From Marthasterias glacialis (taxonomy: Eukaryota > Echinodermata > Asteroidea > Forcipulatida > Asteriidae), in contig OU452240.1 in the NCBI GenBank assembly GCA_911728455.2, positions 8,575,352 through 8,639,351 on the forward strand: a stretch of 64,000 nt of DNA. The letters are read 5' to 3'. Of the stretch, positions 63,201 to 64,000 are shown piece after piece. Position numbers and translations under genes: made by a program. Position 1 is the stretch's first letter. The number at the start of each line of letters is the position of its first letter. The notes below the pieces were generated by a model, which did no database searches, was not told the DNA's origin, and was given only the letters and a program-made list of their open reading frames with translations.

Positions 63201-64000
63201 CAATCTACGGCATTCCGAAGCTACAAGTTCAACCTCGGTTATATTTGATATAATCAATTTTCAAACTTCTCAGAATGCTCTGAGAGCGATTTGGTCCTAA
63301 CAAACTCAGGGTGTTCTGATGCTACTGGTTCAATTCTCGGCGACTTTGGAGGTGAAAAAAATCAAAACTACCGAGATCGGTCTGAGATTGATTTTGTACC
63401 AACAAACAAGGGCATTCTAAAGCTATAAGTTCAACCTCGGCTTCATTTGAAATGGACATTTTTCTAAAACTCCTCAGAATGCTTTGAGAACGATTTTGTA
63501 CTAACAAACAAGGACAATCTGACGTTATAACTTCAAACTCGGCTTCATTTGAAATGGACAAATTTCAAACTACACACAATGCTCTGAGAACGATTTTGTA
63601 CTAACAAACTCGGGTGTTCTGATGCAACACTTTCAATCTCGGCAACATTGGAAGTGAAAAAATTAAAACTGCTCTGATCGGTCTGAGATTGATTTTGTAC
63701 CAACAAACGAGGACATTCTGAAGCTACAAGTTCAAACTCGGTTATATTTGAGATGGACAATTTTCAAACTTCTCAGAATGCTCTGAGAGCGATTTGGTCG
63801 TAACAAACTTGGGTGTTCTGATGCTACGGGTTCAATTCTGGGCGACATTGGAGGTGAAAATAATCAAAACTACTCAGATCGGTCTGAGATTGATTTTGTA
63901 CCAACAAACAAAAGCATTCTGAAGCTAAAAGTTCAGCCTCAGCTTCATTTGAAATGGACAATTTTCTCAAACTACTCAGAATGCTCTGACAACGATTTTG
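60267..64000. repeat. 23,458-bp segmental unit, third partial copy
   Basis: Matches 48115-51848 at +12152, then +12151 after one deleted G near 61597. Three one-base indels lie within the first 1.35 kb after the gap. Confidence 0.87.
60893..61183. repeat. Damaged-monomer cassette, copy 5
   Basis: Same as copies 3 and 4. It fixes the register of the sequence after the gap. Confidence 0.88.

Larger units (their letters stand above)
8670..64000. repeat. Satellite array of about 101-bp monomers with higher-order structure
   Basis: The whole stretch is head-to-tail copies of one monomer. Spacing of the CTCAGA core at 33152, 33253, 33355, 33455 and 33554 gives 101, 102, 100 and 99 bp. Dividing the length by 101 suggests about 540 copies. 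A shared skeleton is visible: the CTCAGA-N4-TCTGAG inverted repeat, GATTTTGTA, AACAAAC, ATTCTGAAGCTA, GTTCAA-CTCGG, then a purine-rich end with TTTTCAAACT. Class A has N4 = TCGG or TCGA and class B has ATGC; they mostly alternate. No inverted block was noticed. Monomer length is not a multiple of three, so frames break. The array continues past the window end. Confidence 0.97.

Noticed and set aside
9185..63760. Dozens of short open frames (60-128 codons), mainly on the minus strand, as genes
   Set aside because: They are copies of the same satellite monomers, start at arbitrary Met codons, end within one to four monomers because 101 is not a multiple of three, and show no domain or splice context.
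8670..64000. CRISPR array
   Set aside because: Repeats are contiguous 101-bp monomers without unique spacers, in clearly eukaryotic DNA.
8670..64000. CENP-B box in the monomer
   Set aside because: The A-NN-CGGG half occurs (AACTCGGG), but TTCG is not at the required distance in the variants I checked.

Overview
The window looks like nuclear DNA of a marine invertebrate animal. Evidence: spliced coding exons with GT-AG borders, fragments of two non-LTR retrotransposons, two tRNA-derived SINEs, a piggyBac-type MITE with TTAA target sites, simple repeats, and a very long satellite array. The repeat mix, especially a TTAA/CCCTT-type MITE and these LINE tails, resembles cnidarian (coral or anemone) genomes. 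That assignment is an inference from memory of such genomes, not a database match. Nothing prokaryotic is present.

Positions 1-8669 are low-copy sequence. They hold the 3' end of one plus-strand gene: an internal exon at 837-906 and a terminal coding exon at 4591-4772, in matching phase and ending in TAA. The two exons give 83 C-terminal residues of a protein I do not recognise. The 3.7-kb intron carries a decayed minus-strand LINE tail (about 1035-1757, with two adjacent palindromes beyond its 3' side) and a decayed plus-strand LINE tail (about 3418-3722) whose stop codons are mostly CGA-to-TGA changes. Downstream of the gene lie a SINE with a tRNA-like head (5249-5322), a 157-bp MITE (5414-5570), a weaker SINE (about 6015-6200) and a TTG/TTA microsatellite.

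From about 8670 to the window end (64000) the sequence is one head-to-tail satellite array, broken only by a 500-N assembly gap (59767-60266). The monomer is about 101 bp. Most copies carry an inverted repeat, CTCAGA-N4-TCTGAG. Two classes, with N4 = TCGG/TCGA (A) or ATGC (B), mostly alternate to give a dimer of about 201 bp. On top of this are nested tandem duplications with offsets of about 605, 777, 809, 1212 (twice, at independent places), 1581, 2602, 3151, 4558 and 23458 bp. The 23458-bp duplication is nearly identical over at least 14.7 kb. The sequence after the gap re-enters the same register, which suggests that about 11.8 kb, not 500 bp, is missing there.

The many short minus-strand open frames inside the array are by-products of the repeat and are not annotated as genes. 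The array is most simply a centromeric, pericentromeric or other heterochromatic satellite shaped by unequal exchange. I see no gene system inside it.
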